A stretch of 64,000 nucleotides of DNA from Treponema sp. (GTDB lineage: Bacteria; Spirochaetota; Spirochaetia; Treponematales; Breznakiellaceae): contig WRLF01000005.1 in assembly GCA_009777735.1 (NCBI GenBank), positions 1 through 64,000 on the forward strand, given 5' to 3'. Under the pieces are notes generated by a model. That model was given only the letters and a program-made list of their open reading frames with translations. It ran no database searches and was not told the origin of the DNA. Shown here piece after piece: positions 7,886 to 16,277 of this stretch. The stretch's first letter is position 1. Each line of letters begins with the position of its first letter. The translations under genes and the position numbers were made by a program.

Positions 7886-9042
7886 GCGGTCCTCCTTGCC
7901 TTTTCTTTCATCCGCCAGTCGATAATCAGCTTGACGCCCGCCCGCAGGGAAATAAATACCACAATGAGACCCATAATGATGGAGGTGATTTCTCTGGGTA
8001 TCTGGTTGCTCTGCATCGAAGACTGGGCGGCTCTGAGCATGCCGAATAAAAGCCCGGCAAGACCGGTTCCCACGGCGGTACTGTTGCCGACCAGCGCTAC
8101 GGCAATGCCGTCAAAACCATAGTTTTCAAAACCCGCCAGTATGCGGCCGGACGAAAATACGCCAAGGGATACAGATGCTCCGGCAAGACCGGCAAACGCT
8201 CCGGCAATGGCCATTGCCACAGTGATGTTTTTGTTAACGCCAATGCCGCCGTAAAAAGCGGCATCTTTGTTCAGTCCGGTAGCCCGCAGGGAATAACCCA
8301 GACGGGTCTTCTCCATGATGAGCCAAAATACGGCAATAGCAATAATGGTAAACCACAAGCTATAGTTAAGCGAAGAAGGAGGGGTAGTCATATTGGCGAG
8401 CAAGGGACTTGCAATGGTAGCTGTGGAAGAAAATGGCGGGGTCTGGAATGTGCCGCTCCCCGGTATTCTCATTGTTATTATCCGGTGTACATACAGGGCT
8501 ATGTAATTCATCATTATGGTTGCAACAACCTCGGAAACCTTAAACCGTGCCTTGAAAAAGCCGACTATTCCCCCCCATAACGCCCCGGCTGCAACCGCAC
8601 CCAAAACGGCTGCAATCCAGTGCAGTACGGGAACAGGCGGAAAATAAATCGCGACAAGCTGGGCGGCGGTAAGACCGATGATGTACTGCCCTTCAGCGCC
8701 TATGTTGAATAGCCCCGCACGCATGGCAAAAGCCACGGACAGGCCGCAGAGGATCAGCGGGATGGAACTGACCAGCCATTCGCCGATAAAATAGGGGTGC
8801 CAGACCCATACTCCCCGCCGGTTCCAGATACCGGTAACGGTTTGTAATATTGCCCCGTACATTCCCGCCGGGTTCCTGCCAATAAAAATGATGAGCAAGG
8901 TAGCGACAAGGAATCCTAACAATACTACCGCAACAGAAACGAGCGCATCGGAACCGGTGAACGCTTCGATAACCCTGTCGCTCAATGTATCAATTGCCCG
9001 TTTGGCGGGATGTATTTTTTTTCCGTTTTCATTTTCAGGCAT
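7882..9042 (-). CDS. Nucleoside-type ABC transporter permease 1 (NupP/YufP-like)
   Basis: 386 aa permease of the BPD_transp_2 family, longer at its N-terminus than its partner, as NupP proteins are. The signature 'MRAGLFNIGAEGQYIIG' and the coupling-loop sequence 'LRATGLNKDAAFYGGIGVN' are visible. The start at 9042 is chosen because AAAGGAG lies 8 nt upstream of this ATG; a longer reading to 9066 lacks such a site. The chosen start overlaps the ATPase stop codon by 8 bp, indicating translational coupling. Confidence 0.9.
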   Translation of the reverse strand: MPENENGKKIHPAKRAIDTLSDRVIEAFTGSDALVSVAVVLLGFLVATLLIIFIGRNPAGMYGAILQTVTGIWNRRGVWVWHPYFIGEWLVSSIPLILCGLSVAFAMRAGLFNIGAEGQYIIGLTAAQLVAIYFPPVPVLHWIAAVLGAVAAGALWGGIVGFFKARFKVSEVVATIMMNYIALYVHRIITMRIPGSGTFQTPPFSSTATIASPLLANMTTPPSSLNYSLWFTIIAIAVFWLIMEKTRLGYSLRATGLNKDAAFYGGIGVNKNITVAMAIAGAFAGLAGASVSLGVFSSGRILAGFENYGFDGIAVALVGNSTAVGTGLAGLLFGMLRAAQSSMQSNQIPREITSIIMGLIVVFISLRAGVKLIIDWRMKEKARRTA

Positions 9043-10570
9043 ACGCGGCTCCTTTAGAGGCGACACCTCCCATCATTGCGCCAATCCGCCGTTCATCCGC
9101 TTCTTCAACCGGGAGGATGCCTACCACTTGTCCTTTGGAAATGGCGGCAATGCGGTCACACAGGCCGAGTATTTCATCTAACTCAAACGATATCAGTAAA
9201 ACAGCGCGGCCCTTGTCCCGTTCTTCTACAATGCGCCGGTGAATGTATTCGATGGCGCCAACATCCAGGCCCCGTGTCGGCTGTGATACAATCAATAGCC
9301 GGGGAGAAAGATCTATTTCGCGGGCAATAATTATTTTTTGTTGATTGCCGCCGGACATGGATTTTGCAATGGTTGCCGGCCCGTTTCCGGCACGTATGTC
9401 ATAATCACCGATAAGCGCTTCGGCATGTTTCACAATGGCCGGAAACTGCAAAAAACCTATCGAGTTGGAATACGGCGGCTTACGGAAATTTTTGAGAATT
9501 AAATTTTCGTCAACCCTGAAATCAAGAACGAGCCCGTGTTTGTGCCGGTCTTCCGGCACCAGTCCCAGTCCGCTTTCATTCCGTTTCCTGATGCTGTCTT
9601 TGGAAATGTCATTGCCCTGCAGTACTACCCTGCCGGAATGTACCGGCAAAAGCCCCGCAATGGCGCTGACCAGTTCCGATTGGCCGTTACCGTCAACGCC
9701 TGCAATACCGACAATTTCGCCGGCACGGACATCCAGAGAAAGCCCGCTTACCGCCGGGGTCCCTTTTGCTCCAATGACGGTAAGGTCTTCGATTTTAAGC
9801 ACCACATCGCCGGGCTGTGCAGGTTTTTTGGTAATTCTGAATGTTACGGCCCTTCCCACCATTTTTTCGGCAAGTTCCGATTCGGTTACTTCGGATACGT
9901 TAACCGTATCAATATATATCCCCCGCCGCAGCACCGTACAGCGATCCGCTACAGCTTTAATTTCCCGGAGTTTATGGGTGATAAACAGAATCGTTTTTCC
10001 TTCCGCTTTAAGAAGTTGGAAAATAGCCAGTAATTCATCAATTTCCTGCGGGGTAAGTACTGCGGTCGGCTCGTCAAAAATCAGGATGTCGGCATTGCGG
10101 TACAGGATTTTTAAAATCTCAACCCGCTGCTGCATCCCCACGGTGATATTTTCAATTTTCGCTTTTGGATCCACTGCCAGGCCGTACATTTGGGAAAGTT
10201 CCGCCACCCGTTCTTCGGCGCTGTGCAGGTCAATATTTCCCATGCCGCCGCGCGGCTCCATACCGAGAACTATATTCTCCGTAACTGTAAAGTTATGAAC
10301 GAGCTTGAAATGCTGATGTACCATGCCGATTCGCAGGGCGGTAGCGTCATTGGGATTGCGAATCTTCACTTCCTCGCCCCAGATTTTGATAACACCTCCA
10401 TCCGGCTCGTACAGGCCGAATAGCATGGACATAAGCGTCGATTTACCGGCTCCGTTTTCTCCAAGGAGTACATGTATTTCGCCCTGTTTAACCAGCAGGT
10501 TTACATTGTCGTTAGCTACTACCCCGGGGAAAACCTTGCTAATCCCCAGCATTTCAATTGCATTAGTCAT
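9035..10570 (-). CDS. Nucleoside-type ABC transporter ATPase (tandem NBDs, NupO-like)
   Basis: 511 aa ATP-binding subunit with two fused nucleotide-binding domains. NBD1 has Walker A 'GENGAGKST' (37-45), signature-like 'ITVGMQQRVEIL' and Walker B 'ILIFDEPTAVLTPQE'. NBD2 (from about residue 258) has a degenerate Walker A 'GVDGNGQSEL', signature 'SMSGGNQQK' and 'LLIVSQPTRGLDVGAI'. One competent and one degenerate site is normal for the RbsA/NupO class. It overlaps the BMP gene by 8 bp upstream and the permease by 8 bp downstream. It energises nucleoside or sugar uptake. Confidence 0.92.
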   Translation of the reverse strand: MTNAIEMLGISKVFPGVVANDNVNLLVKQGEIHVLLGENGAGKSTLMSMLFGLYEPDGGVIKIWGEEVKIRNPNDATALRIGMVHQHFKLVHNFTVTENIVLGMEPRGGMGNIDLHSAEERVAELSQMYGLAVDPKAKIENITVGMQQRVEILKILYRNADILIFDEPTAVLTPQEIDELLAIFQLLKAEGKTILFITHKLREIKAVADRCTVLRRGIYIDTVNVSEVTESELAEKMVGRAVTFRITKKPAQPGDVVLKIEDLTVIGAKGTPAVSGLSLDVRAGEIVGIAGVDGNGQSELVSAIAGLLPVHSGRVVLQGNDISKDSIRKRNESGLGLVPEDRHKHGLVLDFRVDENLILKNFRKPPYSNSIGFLQFPAIVKHAEALIGDYDIRAGNGPATIAKSMSGGNQQKIIIAREIDLSPRLLIVSQPTRGLDVGAIEYIHRRIVEERDKGRAVLLISFELDEILGLCDRIAAISKGQVVGILPVEEADERRIGAMMGGVASKGAAYA

Positions 10571-11675
10571 CTATTGCCTTTAAATTTTGCGGAAAGCCGG
10601 GTAATTGCCGCGCTTCGGCGTAAGTTTCTGCGATTTGAATTTCACCGTCAATGATCTGTTGTTTTATTATTTCAAGCTGATCGATAATGGAAGTGCTCAG
10701 TGCGGGATTGGTGGTGGAATAGCCAACACCATCTATGGCAAGATTGAAATTTATTTCCTTGCCTTCAAACCGGCCATCCCTGACAGCTTCAAGTGCGTAT
10801 ATCAAACTATTTTCCACCCGCTTCAGCATTGAGGTGAGTACTGCTGAATCTGTTGCGTTGAACAGGCCTTCTTCATGCTGATCTGAATCAACGCCGATGG
10901 CCCATACATTCCGTCCTACAGCCCGGTATTCCTTGGCCTGGGCAATGGTCCCGTTGCCGCTGTTGCCTGCCGCCGAATAAATGGCGTACACACCGGTGTC
11001 ATACCAGTTCCTTGCCTGGGTTTTTGCAAGAGCCGGATCGCCCCAGCTATTGACATAATAATCAACAATATTGGCATCGGGAAGAATTGACAGAACACCC
11101 TGCACAAACCCTACCTGAAACTTTGTGATTACCGCGTTCGGTATACCGCCGATAAAACCAAAACTGGGATTACTGACGCCGTCCTCAATGGCTTTCAGGG
11201 CTGCCGCCACGCCGACCAGAAATGAGCCTTCATGTTCGGCATACGTTGCCATCATAACATTGAAAGTGTCCTCCAGGTGAACATCCACCATCATGTAAAA
11301 TTGATCGGGATTTGCACGGGAAACCTCTACCAAAGCATCGGCCCAGGAAAAACCGGTTGTTACAATAAGATCATATCCTTCCAGGGTGGCCTGCCTGAGA
11401 GTGGGAACATATCTGTCCATGGTTTGGGCGGTGATAACATCATACGCATAACCTCTTCTGGTCATGTTGTCCCATGTATCACCGTAAAACTCCATGATAC
11501 CCCGCCATGCTGCCGCATTAAACGATTTATCATCTATTCCTGTGGCGTCAGTTAACAGCCGTACCGAAATTTCACCGTCCGCCATGTATCTTCCCGATGT
11601 GTTGGCTCCTCTTTGACAACCAATCACCGTAAACGTAAACGCTGCAAAAACACATAAAATCACCAATTTTTTCAT
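10563..11675 (-). CDS. BMP family purine-nucleoside-binding lipoprotein (PnrA/BmpA-like)
   Basis: 370 aa substrate-binding lipoprotein. Lipobox 'VIGC' places the acylated cysteine at residue 20. BMP-family motifs include 'TDATGIDDKSFNAAAWRGI', 'LIVTTGFSWADAL', 'GFIGGIPNAVITKFQVGF', 'YAIYSAAGNSGNGTIAQ' and 'WAIGVDSDQ'. In Treponema pallidum PnrA, the equivalent family member, the ligand is a purine nucleoside; that is the likely ligand here. The start at 11675 follows a GGAGG site; the frame stays open to 11741 without a better one. It is first of the operon and has a clear promoter (11694-11722). The gene is divergent from fucI. Confidence 0.9.
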   Translation of the reverse strand: MKKLVILCVFAAFTFTVIGCQRGANTSGRYMADGEISVRLLTDATGIDDKSFNAAAWRGIMEFYGDTWDNMTRRGYAYDVITAQTMDRYVPTLRQATLEGYDLIVTTGFSWADALVEVSRANPDQFYMMVDVHLEDTFNVMMATYAEHEGSFLVGVAAALKAIEDGVSNPSFGFIGGIPNAVITKFQVGFVQGVLSILPDANIVDYYVNSWGDPALAKTQARNWYDTGVYAIYSAAGNSGNGTIAQAKEYRAVGRNVWAIGVDSDQHEEGLFNATDSAVLTSMLKRVENSLIYALEAVRDGRFEGKEINFNLAIDGVGYSTTNPALSTSIIDQLEIIKQQIIDGEIQIAETYAEARQLPGFPQNLKAIDD

Positions 11676-11693
11676 TAATTTCCTCCGTAATTT

Positions 11694-11722
11694 AGTATAG
11701 ACAGAATTCTCTCTGTGGTCAA
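11694..11722 (-). promoter_or_regulatory. Sigma-70-like promoter of the BMP operon
   Basis: On the minus strand TTGACC (11717-11722) and TATACT (11694-11699) are separated by exactly 17 bp. The spacer itself carries an imperfect inverted repeat, ACAGA...TCTGT (11701-11716), which could be a repressor operator. This is one of the clearest consensus promoters in the window. The operator suggestion is weak. Confidence 0.6.
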
Positions 11723-11756
11723 TAATACTTGAAAACAGCACTGTAGGAGAAGAAAA

Positions 11757-13550
11757 ATGGCAAATAATCGTTTTACCGTTGCATACCCAAAAATTGGTAT
11801 ACGTCCAACCATTGACGGACGGCAGGGTGTACTTAAAGTACGTGAGTCAATGGAAGTTCAGACCATGAATATGGCAAAAGCCGCAAAAGCATTGCTCGAA
11901 AAACACCTGCGTTACCCGAACGGAGAAGCGGTACAGGTAGTGATTGCCGATACAACCATCGGGCGTGTCCCCGAAACGGCAGCTTGTGCAGATAAATTCC
12001 GGCGGGAAGGCGTGGATATTACCTTGACGGTAACGCCCTGCTGGTGTTATGGCAGCGAAACCATGGACATGGATCCGAATACCATAAAAGGCGTATGGGG
12101 CTTTAACGGGACTGAACGTCCCGGCGCTGTTTTTCTTGCTGCAGTGCTGGCAGGCCACGCGCAAAAAGGGCTGCCCGCTTTTGGTATTTACGGCCGCGAT
12201 GTACAAAACAATGACGATACGGAAATTCCCGCTGATGTACAGGAAAAAATCCTGCGTTTTGGCAGGGCAGCGCTGGCTGCCGCAATTATGCGGGGCAAGA
12301 GTTATCTGCAAATCGGCTCAATCTGCATGGGGATCGCCGGATCTATCATCAACCCTGAATTTTTTGAAGAATATCTGGGAATGAGGGTTGAGAGCGTTGA
12401 TGAAGTTGAAATTATCCGCCGTATGGAAAACGGTATTTATGATGAAAAAGAATTTCAAAAAGCGCTTGCCTGGACAAAACAGTATTGTAAGGAAGGTTTT
12501 GATAAAAATCCAACTGCATTGCAGCGTTCCCGCGAGGAACAGGACAAGGCATGGGAATTTGTTGTCAAGATGATGTGCATTATAAAAGATCTTTTTAACG
12601 GCAATCCCAATCTTCCCGCCGGCTGTGAAGAAGAACGGCTGGGGCATAATGCCATTGCGGGCGGTTTCCAGGGGCAGCGTCAATGGACTGACTTTTACCC
12701 CAACTGCGATTTCCCCGAATCCCTTATGTGTTCTTCATTTGACTGGGAAGGCCCCCGCGAACCATACATACTGGCAACGGAGAACGACACCCTTAACGGC
12801 ACGGGAATGTTATTCGGAAAACTATTAACCGGCACCGCACAGATATTTGCCGATGTACGCACGTACTGGAGCCCCGAAGCGGTTAAACGCGCAACGGGTT
12901 ATGATATTACCGGAGTGGCAAAAGATGCGGGCGGTTTTATTCACCTGATCAATTCGGGCGCGGCTTGTGTTGATGCTTCGGGGGTAATGAAAGATTCGTC
13001 CGGCAAGAATACAATGAAACCGTTCTGGGAAGTTACCGAGGCGGATTGGAAAACATGCATTGACGCGGTAACGTGGAATGCGGCTGACTTTGGCTATTTC
13101 CGCGGCGGCGGTTTTTCTTCGCGGTTTATCACAAAAGCCGAAATGCCTGTCACCATGTCGCGGCTTAACATTGTCAAGGGAATAGGCCCGGTATTGCAGA
13201 TTGCCGAAGGCTGGACAGTGAACCTGCCGGATGATGTTTCGGAAATTCTCTGGAAGCGGACTGACTACACGTGGCCCTGCACGTGGTTTGCCCCCAGAAC
13301 TACCGGCTGCGGTCCGTTCAAAACCGCCTACGATGTAATGAACAACTGGGGCGCCAACCACGGATCAATTTCTTATGGACATATTGGCGCGGATTTAATT
13401 TCGCTTTGTTCGATACTGCGGATTCCGGTATGTATGCACAATGTACCGGAAGAACAAATTTTCCGCCCCAGTTACTGGAATGCCTTTGGCATGGACAAGG
13501 AAGGTTCGGATTACCGGGCATGTGCCGCTTTGGGGCCAATGTACAGGTGA
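11757..13550 (+). CDS. fucI: L-fucose isomerase
   Basis: 597 aa enzyme converting L-fucose to L-fuculose (EC 5.3.1.25), Mn-dependent and cytosolic. It matches E. coli FucI throughout. Visible features are '[20 protein letters not shown]' at the N-terminus, '[20 protein letters not shown]', which contains the catalytic glutamate, and '[17 protein letters not shown]', which contains the catalytic aspartate. The length is the usual one. RBS GTAGGAGA lies 6-8 nt before the ATG. It is transcribed away from the BMP operon and is followed by tRNA-Cys. No fuculokinase or fuculose-phosphate aldolase gene lies in the window, so the rest of the pathway must be elsewhere. Fucosidases at 16278, 55766 and 58147 would supply its substrate. 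Confidence 0.96.
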   Translation: MANNRFTVAYPKIGIRPTIDGRQGVLKVRESMEVQTMNMAKAAKALLEKHLRYPNGEAVQVVIADTTIGRVPETAACADKFRREGVDITLTVTPCWCYGSETMDMDPNTIKGVWGFNGTERPGAVFLAAVLAGHAQKGLPAFGIYGRDVQNNDDTEIPADVQEKILRFGRAALAAAIMRGKSYLQIGSICMGIAGSIINPEFFEEYLGMRVESVDEVEIIRRMENGIYDEKEFQKALAWTKQYCKEGFDKNPTALQRSREEQDKAWEFVVKMMCIIKDLFNGNPNLPAGCEEERLGHNAIAGGFQGQRQWTDFYPNCDFPESLMCSSFDWEGPREPYILATENDTLNGTGMLFGKLLTGTAQIFADVRTYWSPEAVKRATGYDITGVAKDAGGFIHLINSGAACVDASGVMKDSSGKNTMKPFWEVTEADWKTCIDAVTWNAADFGYFRGGGFSSRFITKAEMPVTMSRLNIVKGIGPVLQIAEGWTVNLPDDVSEILWKRTDYTWPCTWFAPRTTGCGPFKTAYDVMNNWGANHGSISYGHIGADLISLCSILRIPVCMHNVPEEQIFRPSYWNAFGMDKEGSDYRACAALGPMYR

Positions 13551-13607
13551 TTCGCGGCATAGACAAAACCGTTATTTTTTGTTATTATTAAAAAAACCAA
13601 TACTTTT

Positions 13608-13679
13608 GGCGCCGTACCCAAGTGGTAAGGGAGAAGTCTGCAAAACTTTTACGCATCGGTTCGAATCCGATCGGCGCCT
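13608..13679 (+). tRNA. tRNA-Cys (anticodon GCA)
   Basis: 72-nt cloverleaf. The acceptor stem is GGCGCCG/CGGCGCC with U as discriminator base, normal for tRNA-Cys. The D-arm is CCC...GGG, the anticodon arm GAAGT-CTGCAAA-ACTTT with anticodon GCA, the variable loop TACGC, and the T-arm ATCGG-TTCGAAT-CCGAT. The CCA end is not encoded. The 3' end overlaps the last 31 bp of the convergent GH3 reading frame. Confidence 0.95.
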
Positions 13680-15379
13680 GTTTCCATCTGCCACTCAACA
13701 GGCCACTGTCCTTCCGCATGTTCCTCGCCAAACAGAACGCCGGCGCAAACTTCCATGTTAGCCGGGGATGTGGCAAGGGAAATGATCAGATTAGGGCAAT
13801 TTTTCGGTACGCTGATGGGGTAGGGGGTATTGGTTATCACAATAATTTTGGGTGAACCGGCTGCATTAAATTTGACCAGTAGTTCTTCAATAAATTCATT
13901 GTTGGATAATTTTCCCCGCATGTAAAAACTGGTTATCACCACCGAGTCATAACGGGGGATATTTTGCAGTATTCGTTCCCGGTCATTTTCATCAAATGTA
14001 AAATCCGTTTCCAGGTAGTCGGCTGCCGTATACTTCAGGCAGTTTTTATACATAATACCCGGATGCCAAAATGAGTCATTGGGCGTTTTGCCTATCTGCT
14101 CGACAATCAGTACTTTGCCGGTTTTCTGCAGAGGCAGATCGCGGTTTTTTATAACCAGTACCGAGCGCTTTGCCATGTGCCGTGAAAGGGCTATTATTCC
14201 CGGATCGTTCAGTACGTCTTGCGGGTCTTCTCTAAGCTGCGGCGAAAAAAGGCCGTTGTCATATTTCACCTTGAGTACCCGGTACACCTTTTTATCCAGT
14301 TCCGCTTCAGTGATTCTCCCTGCCGAAACAAATTCCTTAATTTTATTAAAGACTTCTCCAATCAGGGAGTTTTCCGCTTTCATTAATACCAGGTCGGCCC
14401 CGGCTTCCAGAGACAAGGCGCAGGCATTGGGTACGCCGTAACGTACCGCCACGCCGCCCATGGTCATGCTGTCTGTGGTGATAACCCCTTCAAACCCCAG
14501 GGTATCGCGTAAAAGGCCGGTAATAATCGGTTTTGACACAGTGGCAATGTCGGTATCATCAAAGGCGGGAAAAATGCTGTGAGCCGTCATAATCGAAGGC
14601 AGCAGATCCCGTTTTATTAATTCCCGGTAAGGAAGCAATTCGCGGTTCATTATGGTATCCCTGCCGGCCTTGATGACCGGCACTTCAAAGTGGGCGTCTA
14701 CCGCCGAATCGCCCCTACCGGGGAAGTGCTTGCCGGTTGCGATGAGTTGTTCTTCCTTAAAACCTTCGCAGGTTTTAACGGCATATTCGGCGACTTCTTC
14801 GGCCCTGTCCGAATAGGCGCGGGTGTAGATTTCCGGGTTAAGGGGATCGGTGTTAATGTCGAGGACCGGCGAGTGGATCCAGCTAAAACCTGCGGCTTTT
14901 GCCTGCCGTGCTGCGGCTTTGGCAACGGCATAAGCGAGGCCCGGATCGCCTGATGCACGAATGCCCATTGGCTTGGGGAAAATGTTGACGCCGCCAAAGC
15001 TAAAGTCGGCGCTGCTGCCGCCTTCCTGATCAAAAGAGAAATGCAGGGGCAGTGCCAGCGGACGCGATGCAGCCAGCGCGGAAAGCTCATCCAGCATCTG
15101 CGCATATTGTGTTACGCTTACCGACGGGGCGGGCAGTTCTTTTTTGAACCCTTTTGTGTCGTTTATATCCACTACCGTTTTACCCGACCTGGGATCGACA
15201 TAACTGCCGAAAAAACGGGCAATGGGAGTGAGCCGCAGCCCGCCGCAATGGTATTTAATAATAGAGTCGCGGATATGCGGTCTTATTATTGTCCCGGTCA
15301 TACCAAGGGTTAACAGTGCGCCAATTTTTTGATCTTCGCTCATTCGTGCAATGATATTTTTGATAAACTTGTTTTTCAT
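13649..15379 (-). CDS. GH3 family beta-N-acetylhexosaminidase/beta-glucosidase
   Basis: 576 aa from the preferred ATG at 15379, which has AAGGA about 10 nt upstream; a GTG at 15397 is the alternative. The GH3 domain carries 'SFDQEGG' (about 115-121), the NagZ-like 'KHFPGRGDSAVDAHFEVP' (about 217-234) with its catalytic Asp/His pair, and the nucleophile in 'ITTDSMTMGG' (Asp303). The KHFPG-GD motif favours N-acetylglucosaminidase. A further ~240-residue C-terminal domain follows. No signal peptide is seen, so it is probably cytoplasmic and acts on imported oligosaccharides. The last ten or so residues ('GADRIRTDA') are read from the antisense of tRNA-Cys, so the natural C-terminus may have been lost or extended. 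It is last in the operon from the YesMN/Lpl genes. Confidence 0.85.
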   Translation of the reverse strand: MKNKFIKNIIARMSEDQKIGALLTLGMTGTIIRPHIRDSIIKYHCGGLRLTPIARFFGSYVDPRSGKTVVDINDTKGFKKELPAPSVSVTQYAQMLDELSALAASRPLALPLHFSFDQEGGSSADFSFGGVNIFPKPMGIRASGDPGLAYAVAKAAARQAKAAGFSWIHSPVLDINTDPLNPEIYTRAYSDRAEEVAEYAVKTCEGFKEEQLIATGKHFPGRGDSAVDAHFEVPVIKAGRDTIMNRELLPYRELIKRDLLPSIMTAHSIFPAFDDTDIATVSKPIITGLLRDTLGFEGVITTDSMTMGGVAVRYGVPNACALSLEAGADLVLMKAENSLIGEVFNKIKEFVSAGRITEAELDKKVYRVLKVKYDNGLFSPQLREDPQDVLNDPGIIALSRHMAKRSVLVIKNRDLPLQKTGKVLIVEQIGKTPNDSFWHPGIMYKNCLKYTAADYLETDFTFDENDRERILQNIPRYDSVVITSFYMRGKLSNNEFIEELLVKFNAAGSPKIIVITNTPYPISVPKNCPNLIISLATSPANMEVCAGVLFGEEHAEGQWPVEWQMETGADRIRTDA

Positions 15380-15393
15380 TATTGCATTTTCCT

Positions 15394-16275
15394 TCACTTC
15401 TGCCAGGGAGCCTTTTCCGGTAGTGCTTTTTTAAACTCATCAAGCAGCGATTCCTGATAATCGCCCTCATAACTCATACCGAAAAATGTATCCAGGGCTT
15501 CTTCGTAAAAACGCCGCCAGGATTCATCTTCGCTGCCGGGAATAATCGGGTAAAAAAGTACGCCGACAGATTCGGCGGCAACCAGATCGCCGGGCGCATC
15601 GCCTATCATTAAAATTTTATCCGCCGGATACTTGCCACGGGCCGCATATTCCAAATGCTGCGACTTTGTTCCCAATTCCTGTCCTGCGATAAAACACACG
15701 AGATTGTCTATGCCTAGATCAGCCCATTCACGTGCAAGCGTTTCTCCCGGTGTTTGAGACACTACTATTACATCCGCCTGTTTGCGCATTTTTTCCAGGC
15801 TTTCCCTGAATAACGGAAAGGGCGGCACGCCATGTGCAATTTTTTTCACCGCATCGTTAACATCAATCGACCATTGGTAAACACGCTTAAGTTCCGGATC
15901 CTGGGTTTTGTCCAGTTCCGCCTTCAGGGTTGGGTTGCCCAGTGTTGATTCCCTTTGCACCCAGGCTTTCAATACCGGCAGATCAATTATATTCGCGCCG
16001 CGCTTTGCAATCTCGGCGCGCTCGCGCAGCAAATCAAGGGCTTTTATAACGGCATGAAAACGGTTACAGCCCCTGTCGCGGGAGTATAAATTGACAAAGT
16101 CCCATACTTCACGGGCGTATTTTGAAACACTTTGCAGTGCAAAGTTGTTAATAAATGCCGGGCAAAAACATTCCTTGTGTTTTAATTCCATTGAATCAAA
16201 TACACAGCCGTCAGAATCAATGCCGATAAAAAATTCTTTTTCGGCACGAAGATTTCTTAAATCCTGTGGTGTCAT
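15394..16275 (-). CDS. HAD superfamily hydrolase
   Basis: 293 aa. HAD motif I is 'FIGIDSDGCVFDSM', with the nucleophile and acid/base aspartates; motif II is near 'VIVVSQTP'; motif III/IV is 'KILMIGDAPGDLVAAE'. The insert between motifs I and II (about 35-150) is long and helical, a C1-type cap. This fits a sugar-phosphate phosphatase or another phosphatase, substrate unknown. It lies between the GH29 and GH3 genes, overlapping the GTG start of GH3 by 4 bp and starting 3 bp after the GH29 stop. It could dephosphorylate a product of imported glycan catabolism. Confidence 0.75.
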   Translation of the reverse strand: MTPQDLRNLRAEKEFFIGIDSDGCVFDSMELKHKECFCPAFINNFALQSVSKYAREVWDFVNLYSRDRGCNRFHAVIKALDLLRERAEIAKRGANIIDLPVLKAWVQRESTLGNPTLKAELDKTQDPELKRVYQWSIDVNDAVKKIAHGVPPFPLFRESLEKMRKQADVIVVSQTPGETLAREWADLGIDNLVCFIAGQELGTKSQHLEYAARGKYPADKILMIGDAPGDLVAAESVGVLFYPIIPGSEDESWRRFYEEALDTFFGMSYEGDYQESLLDEFKKALPEKAPWQK

Positions 16276-16277
16276 GG

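Noticed and set aside
9435-10298. Long open plus-strand frame (about 287 codons)
   Set aside because: It is antisense to the clear NupO-like ATPase, has composition typical of a shadow frame, and has no recognisable domain.
12825-13361. 178-codon minus-strand frame
   Set aside because: Antisense of fucI, whose identity is certain.
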